Source of the DNA: Stratiolaelaps scimitus
Taxonomy: Eukaryota > Arthropoda > Arachnida > Mesostigmata > Laelapidae
Assembly: GCA_019614645.1 (NCBI GenBank)
Contig: JABWDB010000014.1
Coordinates: forward strand, 5,244,501-5,308,500
Reading direction: 5' to 3'
DNA length: 64,000 nt
This document shows positions 34,469-45,720 of the stretch, piece after piece. The notes beneath the pieces were generated by a model, which saw nothing but the letters and a program-made list of their open reading frames with translations, ran no database searches and was not told the origin of the DNA. Each line of letters starts with the position of its first letter. Within the stretch, counting starts at the first letter, position 1. A program made the translations under genes and the position numbers.

Positions 34469-37400
34469 ACAAAGTACACGGGATAGTTTACAATGGCGCG
34501 TCTCAAGCTGATGCTCTCGTGATGCGCTACATTTTGAGTGAGGCCAGCGCTGGCCGAACGAAACCCAAACACAACCGTTGCCGTAACTGCTACGCTGCTA
34601 CACTCGACGTCCAATGCCACAGTCAATAGCGCAATAGTTTAGCACGAACGTGCGCTCAGTCAGTAAGTGGCTGGCGTGGTCTGGTCGCTGCTACCTCCAA
34701 AGCGAACGGCGGTCCCCAGGGAAGGCCGAAGATAAAATGAGACAAGAAAACAACAATTTCTAAATCGAGTTGTCGCGGTAGGCCAACTCATCTACGCCCG
34801 CGTAAATAACAGACATTCGCACTCTCACACAGACACAGACACACACACACGGACGCAAAGACTCTCATCGACTTTTTGAAAGGGTATTGCGGAAAGGGAG
34901 ATCGGCACCAGTTCTGCCTGTGCCCTGCAGCGTATAATGACCTCGGGCCACCTATATCGCCGATAACGAAAACGTAACGTTTAACAAGGGCATGCATATA
35001 GAAGAACAAGGGCTAGATCAATCAGCGCCCGTTTTGGTTGAAGCGGACAGTTCGATTTGGAGCAGCTAACAATATTCGAATGCGGTTTCAACAATTTTGC
35101 CTTTCAGCCACAAAACAGCATCATGCTGAAACTGGATCAGCCAGCCAGCGTTCTCAGGGCGGCAGCACACGCCAAGTGGAGGCGTTCTCGTAGAACATTC
35201 GACTCGTCACGTTCCGCGGTGAAGGAGTCTCCGCCGTCTGGATTAGCCATCTGTGCAAAATAAAAATCGAGACCCGCGGAACGATCGTTTGACCCGACCC
35301 TCCTCACTGCCGTTAAGCCTGCCTCATCGTTTTGTTGTACAGCCAGGAGTCAAGTCGTGCCTCATCATTTCCGAAGGAGACTAACTCCAGTGTCTCGGCG
35401 AGCCGAGTGGTCGCCAACGACCGAGGTAGCAGCGATCAGCCGAACAGCGCTTGGCGCACGCGATCTCATCGCTCCCCGATCTCATTAGTATTCATAACCA
35501 ACGCCTTTTAACAATTACGCTTCTTCATCTTTGTCTAATCGGAAACAGCACACACCTCTGTTCGTCTGCCTCCGCCATTTGTCAGGCTTATTTCAATTTT
35601 TCGTTTGTATCATCTTTATTCTTTATCTCTCTCTATCTCTCTCTTTCTCTTTCGCTCTCCCTCTCTCGTGGCCGTCCCTGAATTTATCTAATCTCACTGG
35701 TGCCAACCCAGGCGATTACGAGCCGCTGCAGAATAGCCATAATGCAAGATATACACACCCACCAATATACACAACATTGTACACACCTCGTTCACATTAA
35801 TCTTTCTTCCACTATTCTAATGTCTATTTTGATAAGCAAACCGGCTGCGTTTTACTCCCAGGCGAAACGAAATAGAAATCAAAGAGACACATATATATAA
35901 TATATATATATATATCCGTTTTTATGCTGTTGTGTATTTTTTAGTTAAAGGCAAAGAAGACATCTCCCATCAACCTCTCGCTCTCCGTACACCGGTATCC
36001 ATGCCCCTGTGGGTGTGTATGAAACGAATCGCAGGAAAGACATGGTCGGTCACTCTTCTCTTAATTGTATTTATTATAGTTATGTTTATTCTCCATGAAA
36101 TTTTGTGACGATTAGTCGCTGTTACCCATCGCTTCGATGCGAGCCACCTGCCGACGACGTCTTGTTCGGCCGTCGATTACCCACCGCGAATGATACCCGG
36201 ATGGCTGATGGCTAAGGGATCATACGGACGAAGCGATCGTTTACCGCGAATCTGGCCCCCGTAGTCTGCTGATGCGGGTGCGGACAACCAGAGTTTTCAG
36301 ATTTTCACATTTTCTCACTGAGCAGCGCAACAAGAGGTCGTGGGTGGTAGCATTGCCGGTTGAGCTGGTGGTGGTGGTCGTGGTCATTGGCGATAGTCGA
36401 TTTGTTTTTCATCGCTAGATGATACTGACACACGTGATAGAGGTGTGGCTGGGGTATATCGAAGGACGTTGGTACTTGAACGCACGTGTCGCACGCACAT
36501 GATGCTGGGGGTTCATGAACCGTGCCAGCCCGTGCACCGGTGTCAAGAGTTACCCTTGTTTGCTAACATGCAGTCAGTCAGGCAGTCATTCACTCGTTGT
36601 TTTATTGTTGGCTGTAATTACCATATTAGCTTTGCTTTCAAAGCGGACACCACAGGCCGAACGCTACATCTATCGTAGACGAGATGTCAAACACGTGCGA
36701 CCTGACCGTGGTCTGCGCGATCCGAACGACTCCGAATTTCAGATGCAGTCCAAGAGGTGATGAGGCGTTTGAAAGAAGGGCCCCCTATTCTATTCTATAT
36801 TCTATATGAGCAGTGAACGTGTCAGCAACATAGCGTACATAGTGCACGTTGAGTAGTTTTATCTCGCGTTCACTGGTTGGCTCCTTTCTTGGCTCTAATG
36901 GTATGTTTACTTGATGATAATTGTTACACCTCTTATCAATGTGCTGCATTTCCATTATCTCGAACGGTCGGCCAGATAACTGCGATACAATATGGCCGAT
37001 TCTTTGGTTCGTTCTATATTCTTTTTACACCACCTGTGGTAGAAGGTCCGATACGTATATGCTGGGAAGGAATAAAGGTAACTTTATTGAATAATCCCTT
37101 GATTGATTCCGCATGTTGGCGGGTTTATGCCTTGCGAATTCGAAGCTGGCGATCCCATGTTTTTAAAGCCCGAGGCGCATACTTTTCTCCGATCATTCGA
37201 TGAAAAGCAGTTCACGACATGATCCGTGGAGGGGAGATTTTTTCCATTTATCTAGCAAAGGACACACGCACACACGTATACAATGATACAAATATGAAGA
37301 GCGAGTCTCCACACAAAAAGGATGACAGGTTTCCGATGTTCGCCTGTGAACAGAACAAAATTGAACGCACAATGTCTGTGACGCTTAGCTAATGCGTATA

Positions 37401-38380
37401 ATCAGAGAACATTGTCAACAACTATGACGTACGATAAGACCATAAACAGATTCTTGGCACTGGGGTCGCTAACAGACGCCAAGAAAACAGCGCATTCAAT
37501 CAGTGAACGAGCCTTGCCACTATACGGGGTGAGGACGCAAGCGTATCTACTTTTTTTTTAATTGAAAAGGATTTCTTCTCTAATGAACGTTGCCGCTAAA
37601 GCAGTCACTAGTGTCAATACAACACCATATACAATAGGCTCTATTCAATGTCACGTGTGTTCTTTGATTAACAACGTGATGTGTGCGTGTTAAATAGTGT
37701 GCACTTTTCAAAATGTAACCAATGCCTGGAGTCGTTTGTACTGCCGCTTTCCGACGAGCACAGCTATTATTTCTCGTGGCCTCTCGAGACCACCATTTAA
37801 ACTTAACTCATGATGAGATATTGTGGTCTGCATCGATCGCATGGATATTCTGGAACTGCCGAATGCCCGCCGGCAGCTCGCAGCGATGATGAGTCCCGAT
37901 TGGCCAGAGCTTCGTTGATACCTTTTTATTTACTGCTTTTACTTGGCCGCTTTCGGCGCAGCGAAGTTTGTCATGCGCGCATTGATACGGCGAGATATTT
38001 GCGGTTTCTGTTTTCATGATTCGACTCATCTTTCTCCATTACGGGAACTCTCTCCGCATCCGACTGTTCTAGTTCGTAGTGATTGATATGCAGCGGAATA
38101 CTAAACAGAAGAACTGCTTGATCCAGTAAATGGCAGCAATGTTCAGTAAAGAAAGTTACAGCTTTTCGAGGAGCTGCTGTATATTCATATACACTAATAC
38201 ATATGTATACATATACATTTTATATATATATATATATATATATACACATTATATATATCTGTCTACAAATATATATATATATATATATATATAAAATGGC
38301 AGAAAACACCTAGTAATAGTGACGAACACCATTGCGATGCATAATACTGCGATGCATAATGTGTATACTTCGTATGTTTG
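34469..38380. other. no gene recognised
   Basis: 5' flank of the GPCR, then non-coding sequence. It holds a pyrimidine-rich CT run near 35625-35675, AT arrays at 35889-35916 and 38220-38295, and chance frames. Confidence 0.4.
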
Positions 38381-38625
38381 CACAGTTCTTGTTCCATGGA
38401 TGCGGCGGGGCTTGAGCTAGTCCACAGCTTATTTCTAGGTCCACAATACGCCCGGTGGCGTGGTGCATTCGTCTATGCCATGGAACCGAAGGGGACACGT
38501 AGGCGCATGCACGGCTTCGATCCCATGGCATAGACGAATGCACCACGCCACCGGGCGTATTGTGGACCTAGAAATAAGCTGTGGACTAGCTCAAGCCCCG
38601 CCGCATCCATGGAACAAGAACTGTG
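38381..38625. repeat. perfect 103-bp-arm palindrome containing a SINE head
   Basis: Arms 38381-38483 and 38523-38625 are exact reverse complements. The 39-bp spacer includes a further cgaag/cttcg pairing. Across the left arm and spacer, a tRNA-like SINE head is readable (ggtggcgtggtgcattcg, then gcatgcacggcttcgatccc), related to the family B head at 200-262. The repeat ends abruptly on both sides. Confidence 0.95.
38452..38525 (+). mobile_element. tRNA-derived SINE head (family B-like) within the palindrome
   Basis: Contains a ggtggcgtggtgca block and a box B-like GGCTTCGATCCC at normal spacing. The downstream SINE body is absent, replaced by the inverted copy of the left arm. Confidence 0.5.
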
Positions 38626-40154
38626 AACAACAAGAACAACACATTTGCATTGGAGTCCGCCGTATAAAGCAATACTGAAAGCCATACCGTGAACGTTAAA
38701 AGTTGGCTGAGAGTTGGCCCAGAAAATGTACTGTTTCGGGTGCACAATACGAAATCGACGGATCTTCCTCATTATAAAATCTGGCCCCATTGGTACCCAG
38801 TGGAATATCTTACTACAAATATTTCCATAGCAGACACTCTGATCTGTTTTTTTTTCTTCTACGATGGCTTACGGTACCACTGTGTCTCACTGCAAGGACT
38901 CGAGTCTAGCAATTGTGATAGCTAATTAGCTAAGGGATTGGGATTACGCATCTCTATCCGATGCTGTGCTTCCTACAGAAGGGACAAAAGATGAAAAATA
39001 AAAAATGGTTTTGTATTTCAATTGTTGTTGGAGTATTGTTAAACGTATTATTATTATTATTATCATCATCATAAATCGATTTTGTGAATTCCCTGCCGCA
39101 TCGTTGTCTCGGGTTCTAATTAACGATATGACTAGAACATAGAACGAGATTAAGCAGAGCACACAACAGTTTGATGAGAAATAACCTCGTGGCCTTCGAG
39201 ATATATTTAGAAACAGAGGAGCATTGTGCAGAGCCGATTAAATTAATACAAAAGTTTTCCGCGCCCTTGTAGCTGTTCGTAGCCATTGCCTCTGCTACGC
39301 ATACTCCTGATTGAAGACGAACAAGATGAAGTGGTCAGAAGGCCACATTTTAACAACACCTCACTGGAGGGCATGTAATGATATTCGGCAAGATCGTTCG
39401 ACATAATATTGGAATACCCGTGTTGGTGGGTGGTAATCGTTATGAAGCATATATATACCCTATCTCAGTTTCGCTTTAATTTCTCTATTAACTGTGGCGT
39501 AGATTCTGAGTTCGGCCATCAAAAGAGCACATGAATATAGGTGTATATCTAAATACGGACCTCTCTCCCTCTCCATGATATGAACACTCGAGAGCAGAGA
39601 GTCCGCGGACGGCTAAGTCCTCTGTGGGCCCGATGTCTGCTGACTGTCTACATCGAATAGAGTAGACTCAGCAAATCTTCGCCGGGTCACGATAGGTCGC
39701 AGATCGGTCGAATCGTACGTGATGGAATCTACATGGTATGGAGCAGTAACTTATCAGAAATGAGATAACGACTCGTTCGTCAAATGTACTGTGGTTCATT
39801 ATTATCGCATTATGACAATAAGATGTCGGATTTGTACGGTATATTCAAACGGTCTCCAACTATGCCTATTCAAACGGGTAGGTGAATTAGTGAAATACCC
39901 TCGTCGAGCTGTTGTAACATGTTTGTCCTTATTAGGAGGGCCAGATACTCCAGGAACATCGTAAGAACATCGTAATAATGTCCAAAAAGTTAGTGTCCTT
40001 TGTGGTAAGAATTGCAGTTTCACTCTCGGCTTCTTCTGATCGTTCCTCGTGATCGGGTGGCCCTCGCCGGCAGAACCGCCTACAGCAGCGTATTCATTTC
40101 AGAAAATTTGGCCTGCGTGCGAATTTCCACCCCGAGCAATGGCCGCAGACGCTG

Positions 40155-40406
40155 ATGCTAGATCATCTATCGGCAGTTGCTCGTCTTGTCATCGTTGTTT
40201 ACGTCGTTGTTTACGTTGGGACAACGTCGTCGTATGCGTCCGCCCACTCGACGTCCTACGGGTCGCTCTCCCAGAAACGGCAGACGCCCCCGTGGACCCC
40301 CGTGGCAATGGGGCACACAGCGCGGTGTGCGATCACAAAGAGATCAGAGGTTTCTCTGCGTCTTTCAGGATTCGATCCTTCCGTAGACGTTCAATGTCAG
40401 CTGTGA
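40155..40406 (+). CDS. candidate secreted protein or first exon (83 aa)
   Basis: An ATG opens MLDHLSAVARLVIVVYVVVY, a signal-peptide-like or signal-anchor sequence ending near YASA. A Lys-Arg (SQKR) is then followed by QTPPWTPVAMG. At its end the sequence cagct|gtgagt is a good donor site, so the frame may continue in another exon. All three forward frames are open here because of CpG-rich composition, which weakens the case. No family recognised. Confidence 0.28.
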   Translation: MLDHLSAVARLVIVVYVVVYVGTTSSYASAHSTSYGSLSQKRQTPPWTPVAMGHTARCAITKRSEVSLRLSGFDPSVDVQCQL

Positions 40407-40780
40407 GTCTGCGCGGATATTTCATTTAGGATTCGATAGTTATGGCCATGCTGCTGTATCACAGCCAACTATCTTATTCAATCCTCACCGGCAATTTGGT
40501 CGTCAGTATATCGTTTAGAAACAACAGTGAAGATCTAGTCCCGCAGAACTATGGTCAGAGTGCAGAATATAAATAAATAACAGAAAACTACAAAATAAAA
40601 TTGCACGTATAGTATAGCCTTCGATGCCGTTAGCCTATGCTTAATCTTCCACAGTACTATGTAGCTTTGCGAATACATTGTCGATTCTCTTCATGGCTAA
40701 TCGTACCTACTGACTCTACTTCAGAGCACTACGATTGGTTTCCGTCAAACAAGCGTGTCCTCGTTGTTTCGTCAGCATAC

Positions 40781-41005
40781 CTGGCCATCGCAGTCCTGCA
40801 TATGCCCCTGATAGATACTACGATAGCTGAACAGCTTATGGCATTTCGCGCACGCAAACTTCTTCATGTGCGCATTTGCTGCGTGTGCCGAAGCAGGTCG
40901 TATTGTCTCGCAAAGCCAATCTTGCACACACCACAGCGAATGCTCTTTGCGACGAACATGTGAACCTGGCTGTGATAGCGGTACACATGCTTCGAGTTGA
41001 ACAAC
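40781..41005 (-). pseudogene. C2H2/C2HC zinc-finger exon with a 2-bp frameshift
   Basis: On the minus strand after attag| the frame gives LFNSKHVYRYHSQVH (the second half of a finger: F-x5-Y-x2-H-x3-H), then CGVCKIGFARQYDLLRHTQQM (C-x2-C-x3-F-x5-L-x2-H). It then meets a stop. Two bases over, FACAKCHKLFSYRSIYQGH plus MQDC forms a third, C2HC finger, and the exon ends cag|gtatgc. Without an extra 'gc' at about 40867-40870, finger 2 would end in the expected His and the exon would be 74 codons in phase. The missing CxxC of finger 1 implies a previous exon. Three spaced fingers are unlikely by chance. Lola/BTB-type C2HC fingers are the nearest resemblance. It may be a pseudogene, a sequencing or assembly error, or a decayed alternative exon. 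Confidence 0.65.
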
Positions 41006-41009
41006 CTAA

Positions 41010-41190
41010 TTAACCCCAATCGACGAAGAGGAACTGTCTCTTGAGCAGTCGGCTAGCGCCGGTATCGCCGCCGTTGGCGCCGTGCTTCGTCGAACGCTGG
41101 TGGTGATCCTGATGTTGGTGCTGGTGGTGCGGGTCGCAGCACGAGTCAAATAATGGTTTGCGACTACCGTTGGCCGACAGGTCCTCGGGT
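41010..41190 (-). other. open frame ending in a KR-QFLFVDWG-stop, unassigned
   Basis: After an acceptor-like tgtgttccag| the minus frame runs through a His/Gln-rich stretch (DPHHQHQHQDHHQ) and ends SRLLKRQFLFVDWG, then TAA. The C-terminal layout KR-Q...W-G-stop is what an amidated peptide precursor would look like, but no signal peptide exon was found. The region may equally be intron of the neighbouring zinc-finger locus. Confidence 0.15.
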
Positions 41191-43909
41191 CCCTGGAACA
41201 CAATCGACCCAAAATAGCTCAGTAATATATGAGCCCTTAGCGCATCGGGCAGATATGTACCGTACCAATATTTTGATCGATCGTTTTCTCCATCTAATTA
41301 TTGTACTAGTTCTGTGTTTAAGCGATGGACCAACATACACTCATCTATATAGCCCCTTCCCAAATTACTTAATGGCATGACCCCCATAATAGCAATTTGG
41401 TTCCGGTATCTATTATGCAGCTGTGGACTATGCGAAGCTGTAATGGAAAAACAAATCGGCTGTTTCGCTTTCTCGCTTCCCTAGCGACATTCGAGATAAT
41501 ATAAAAAATATCTATATCCCACGAGACGGATATTTGATAGCATTCATTTCACAAAAAACAACAACTGCATTCCATTGGTGTTGGAAAATAATAACCGCTC
41601 GGCCCCATTAGCCTTATGTCAGTTATTTTTGTGCAGGAACGTCATTATACAGGAAACTGCGTTCTGTCTCATTTTGTTTCATTGGACATTACATTGATAC
41701 ATTGTATTAGCTCTATGCATTTTTATAAGTGATCCTAAGGGTATTTGCGTTGGAAGGTGCCACCCGATGCATAAAAGCATTCTTGCAAATTCTTATGATA
41801 CTGCGTATTGTCTTGACGATTGGCGACACACCACACACACACACAGACTGAAGCATCCACAAATTCATTCTCTCAATATGTTTTGGAAAAGAAAGAGAAA
41901 TTTGAAGTGTGCGCTATGGCTGAAGAACACCGTAGGTATCGCGCTGTACAAACAGAAAAATTCACATAATATAGCAGACAGAGGCGTGAAGAAAGGTTTC
42001 GCATAGAGCCTCTCGACCTTGATGAATAGTTAATTGCCGCTCTTCAGAACACCGTCACGTACAGCTCGTGACAGCTGAATAACATCCCTACCTTTGAGAC
42101 CGAATGCCAATGACACAGGTCGTTTGTATCATGAATTGTATAGTCAATTGTTCATGTGAATATAGAGAATATTCTTAGTTTTTTTACATTGAATATCAGT
42201 TTTATATTGTATTCCACTTTGACGTTGATCTCGGCAATTTGCCGCTCGTGACAGCTCAATACAATACTGTCACTTCGTACGCTGTCAGCATCGGTGCACC
42301 TAGTGACAAATGGACAACCTCATTTTGCCTTCCAATTTGACCTAGTTCCCCGTTCTCCTTGCCTGTTCAACCGTTGCGCGTTAGCCGAACACACATTTCC
42401 ACTGGCTAATGCGCCTTGCAGACAATTGTTTGTCCCATAAAAACGCGGGTCCGTCGCGTACCGCCAGTCCGGCCACCATCCCGAATACAATGGGGGTAGG
42501 CCTCTGACACACTGCACAGACTACGCCGCTCCACTGGCTGGCATTGATACTGTATGGAACAACATCTGGAAGTGACCACACTTCCTGAAAGCATGGATGT
42601 TACCCACATGGAGCAACATCAACATGGCGAAACAAAGCAAAATATGTACATCAGCCGCACTGGGCTTTTTGGAGCGTGAAGTCCTTTCATTAGAGGGATG
42701 TGCTCGAGGGGAGGCAGGGCTGGGCTTGCCGGCGACGAACAGAGGTACAGTACCGCGGGAGGTGTTGACAGCGACCCGAATTGAGGGCACGGCTTGCAGT
42801 AGGTGACGTTCGCGTTACAGTAGATAATGCGTTCAGAGCGGCGGCATCCTATGGAGTTACCATCTCGGGAACGCTGTGGACTTCACGTGACGTCCTTTGA
42901 GACGTTGCCAGGCTTGGCCGTCGCGGGGCCGCTCGTCAACTACGGCCCATGTGAATAATGCATTACCGCGCCGCATGGCGAAGCAACCGCTGCATCTGGA
43001 CTGAGACAAATTCGAGCCAATTTAGTGCTGCTGGTTTGCCGGGCCTCTGCAATCGTCATCGATTGGATTCGTGTAGGGGAAATTATATGATACGCATTTT
43101 CTCCACCCGGATTCGGCTTCCGCGTAGAAGCGCTAACTAAATCCGACTGTCGACGTTGAGCTGCGGATCCTGCTGACTGTCTCAAAAAAGAGAGAGAAAC
43201 ACAGCCTGCCCCTGTTCACTTTTGGCGTTTAACGATATTCCCCTCTAGCGATAGCAGGAACACTCGTTTTAAGCTCATGTGCGTTCTCAACGGTATAACG
43301 GCAGTATTTCGTATTTCACCGTTTCTGTGTCAGCAACAAGTGCAACTGAACGTCGCAATGGAGCCGGACCATATTGAGAACGAGGTTGGCAAACGAGACA
43401 AAAGCGTTCCTCCATTGGCTATATGTAAGAATATGGCTGGAAGGACCAGAACTCAAATACGAATGTCCCGCATACGTCCGGGTGTCGTTGGAACTTCCGG
43501 GTGGCATTTATAGACGTTGGAGAATTTTTTGGAACAGAACAAATATGTCCCCCGCATGGCTGGCACGCTATACAAAAACATCAAGCGACAGGCACAACGT
43601 GTGTGCGGCGATTCTCAGCTTTCACAATGAACAACGTTCTTGGGCTGGTCACATCGTTGAACAACCCAAACACAGGGCATTGATCGGCCCGCTATAAAAA
43701 TACGAGTTTCAGTTGAAGATCTCGTCTGACGTCGAGGACGCTTCTTCGACCTCTTCTTTGCAGAGAATGAGCAGATCCCTAATAAGTCGCTCCCCCTAAG
43801 ACCAGCTGGATAGTTATTACCGTGCAGTTAAAATCCTTTGTGGGTTTACGCAAGGAGCAGTTGGAAATAATTAACCGACGACATCGTTCATCGCATCGTT
43901 CAACCACCG

Positions 43910-43937
43910 TTCGACTCAAGCATCAGCTTGAGTCGAA
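43910..43937. repeat. perfect hairpin, 12-bp stem, 4-nt loop
   Basis: ttcgactcaagc, atca, gcttgagtcgaa. Confidence 0.9.
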
Positions 43938-44439
43938 GAAGATCATTCTCACATTTGTCTTCAGTCCTCTGACGCTGTTCCCTCTACGTTAATATTTTCA
44001 AGACCACTGACGATATCGTTCGGACCCAGCTGTTGTTGGGAAAACGTGCGTCAAATTAATTTCACAATACACCTAATTACCAAGGGTTTCCTCTGAAAGC
44101 ATCTGGCTTTCAATTATCATTCCCGCAGCACAATGGTTAGAAGGCGTTAATATTCCACACTTCGAACCGTTGTTGTTGGAGTGATTCGACAAACACCGAT
44201 TCCGATACCGATAAACGGCTGGCAGAGTTGAAGACACTATAAATATATCTCAGTCTGTCATAAACGAGCGTCAGAGAAGGTACCACCTCAATTCTTGTCA
44301 TATTGATCATAAGATAGTTTGATTTTACAGTTAAACTTGGATGGGTATTGTACCTTATGGACGTGTAAAAATATTAATATTATTATTATTATTATTGCTA
44401 TAATAATCACCTCCAGAGCGACAATTATGTCGACATTCG

Positions 44440-44664
44440 ATGCCTCCAACATGGAAGGTGTCCGAAGTTGTGCATTTAGACGTGTCGAAAATCGAAAAAG
44501 TTGACCTCGTTCTTCGAACTATAATTTCTTGCTTCCGCTCAACAGTCCATGCGATGGTCATACGGTGGCACATTTTAATATCTAGCTGGCTGTGGTACTT
44601 TATTTTACTTGCCTTTGTTTTATTTATTAGATGGGCTATGAGCGTGTACGACTACAAGGTGTGA
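44440..44664 (+). CDS. candidate small single-pass membrane protein (74 aa)
   Basis: An ATG-initiated frame with a 42-residue hydrophilic N-terminus and one hydrophobic helix at about residues 43-67 (LWYFILLAFVLFI), ending VYDYKV. The final aag|gtgtga could also be a splice donor, in which case this is a first exon. No family recognised. The single helix and clean start are suggestive, though the length is within chance range. Confidence 0.3.
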   Translation: MPPTWKVSEVVHLDVSKIEKVDLVLRTIISCFRSTVHAMVIRWHILISSWLWYFILLAFVLFIRWAMSVYDYKV

Positions 44665-45453
44665 ACGTATTATAATTTTTGTTTTTCTAAAGAGCTTCCG
44701 AATCTTCGGTTTCACGTTAAATCACAGTCTTGTCCTTTGGACTTAGTTTCGCCACATCAGCTTCTCGTAGTCTCTACCCGCCGCGATTAATATGCATTTA
44801 AAGGGACCGTTGATGCCTCGCCGTCCACGACAAGTATCTAATTAGCCATTCGTTCAGCTCTGCCGATCGTATTCGGTCACAATTTGTTTTACGCGAAGTG
44901 CGTACACTCAGAGGGTGGCCGAATCAGACTGGCTTTTGTCTGTCATCGAGAATGAGGACAACCTTTGGTCGGCACACGGTATGACCTGAGGGACATATGT
45001 GTATATTCGAGTATGTCGGTGATACGTCTAAAGGAATCGTCGACATTTCGAAGTAGTCCGCCCATTTGGGTGATCCAGTGACATTTCGGCTTAACTGTAT
45101 CTGTGAGGTCTCAGTGGCCCATACTCGCTCACCTAGCGCTCCTCCTCGGAGGCCCTGGCGGCCCTGCGGGGATCGTTGCAGAATGGAGGTCAAGCTGGGG
45201 GAACGTGTTCCACTATCTTCTCTCGGCACAAGTCCTTAAATTTGTCTTCATTGAGTAGAGGAGCAATAGATAGAGAAAATATACTGTTGAAGGAAGACCC
45301 TAATGGGAAATTGAGAGATGGGGATCTGCGATGGTCGGCGCGAAGTCGACGGCCGAATTCTGTTTTAACCTCATTGGCTTTCGTACGTCAAAATAAGGGC
45401 CCTGCGATGACTTCCTGATCGTTCTTTCAAGCCAAGTGGCTGACGACTTACAC

Positions 45454-45483
45454 GCTGGCTCTACCGCCCGCAGTAGAGCCAGC
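45454..45483. repeat. perfect hairpin, 11-bp stem, 8-nt loop
   Basis: gctggctctac, cgcccgca, gtagagccagc. Confidence 0.9.
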
Positions 45484-45629
45484 TCAAAGAACCACATGGG
45501 ATAAGATAACACCGAACGGCGTTTACCGGAAAAATTACTTTTCTTCAGCAGAAATCGAACTCATGCCAGCAAATGGACGGATGCAAAATATTTCAATTTT
45601 AATGAGAGGGCACGTGCGTGGCACAGATT

Positions 45630-45720
45630 TCGAAAGATGGCCTGGGCGTAGCGCCGAGCGTTTGGAACATCAGGGTCTCCGGTTCGAGTCCCGCAGAGCA
45701 CAAATGCTTTAGAGTAATCC
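45630..45720 (+). mobile_element. tRNA-derived SINE, family C
   Basis: Box A-like TAGCGCCGAGCG (45649-45660) and box B GGTTCGAGTCC (45681-45691) are at tRNA-like spacing, followed by gcagagcacaaatgcttt. A related head and tail occur at 51345-51435. Confidence 0.5.

Noticed and set aside
40457..40995. Two copies of tatcacagcca, the seed of the miR-2 family, in opposite orientation (one inside the zinc-finger exon)
   Set aside because: Neither has a 5' arm that folds into a proper pre-miRNA hairpin, and one is explained by coding sequence.
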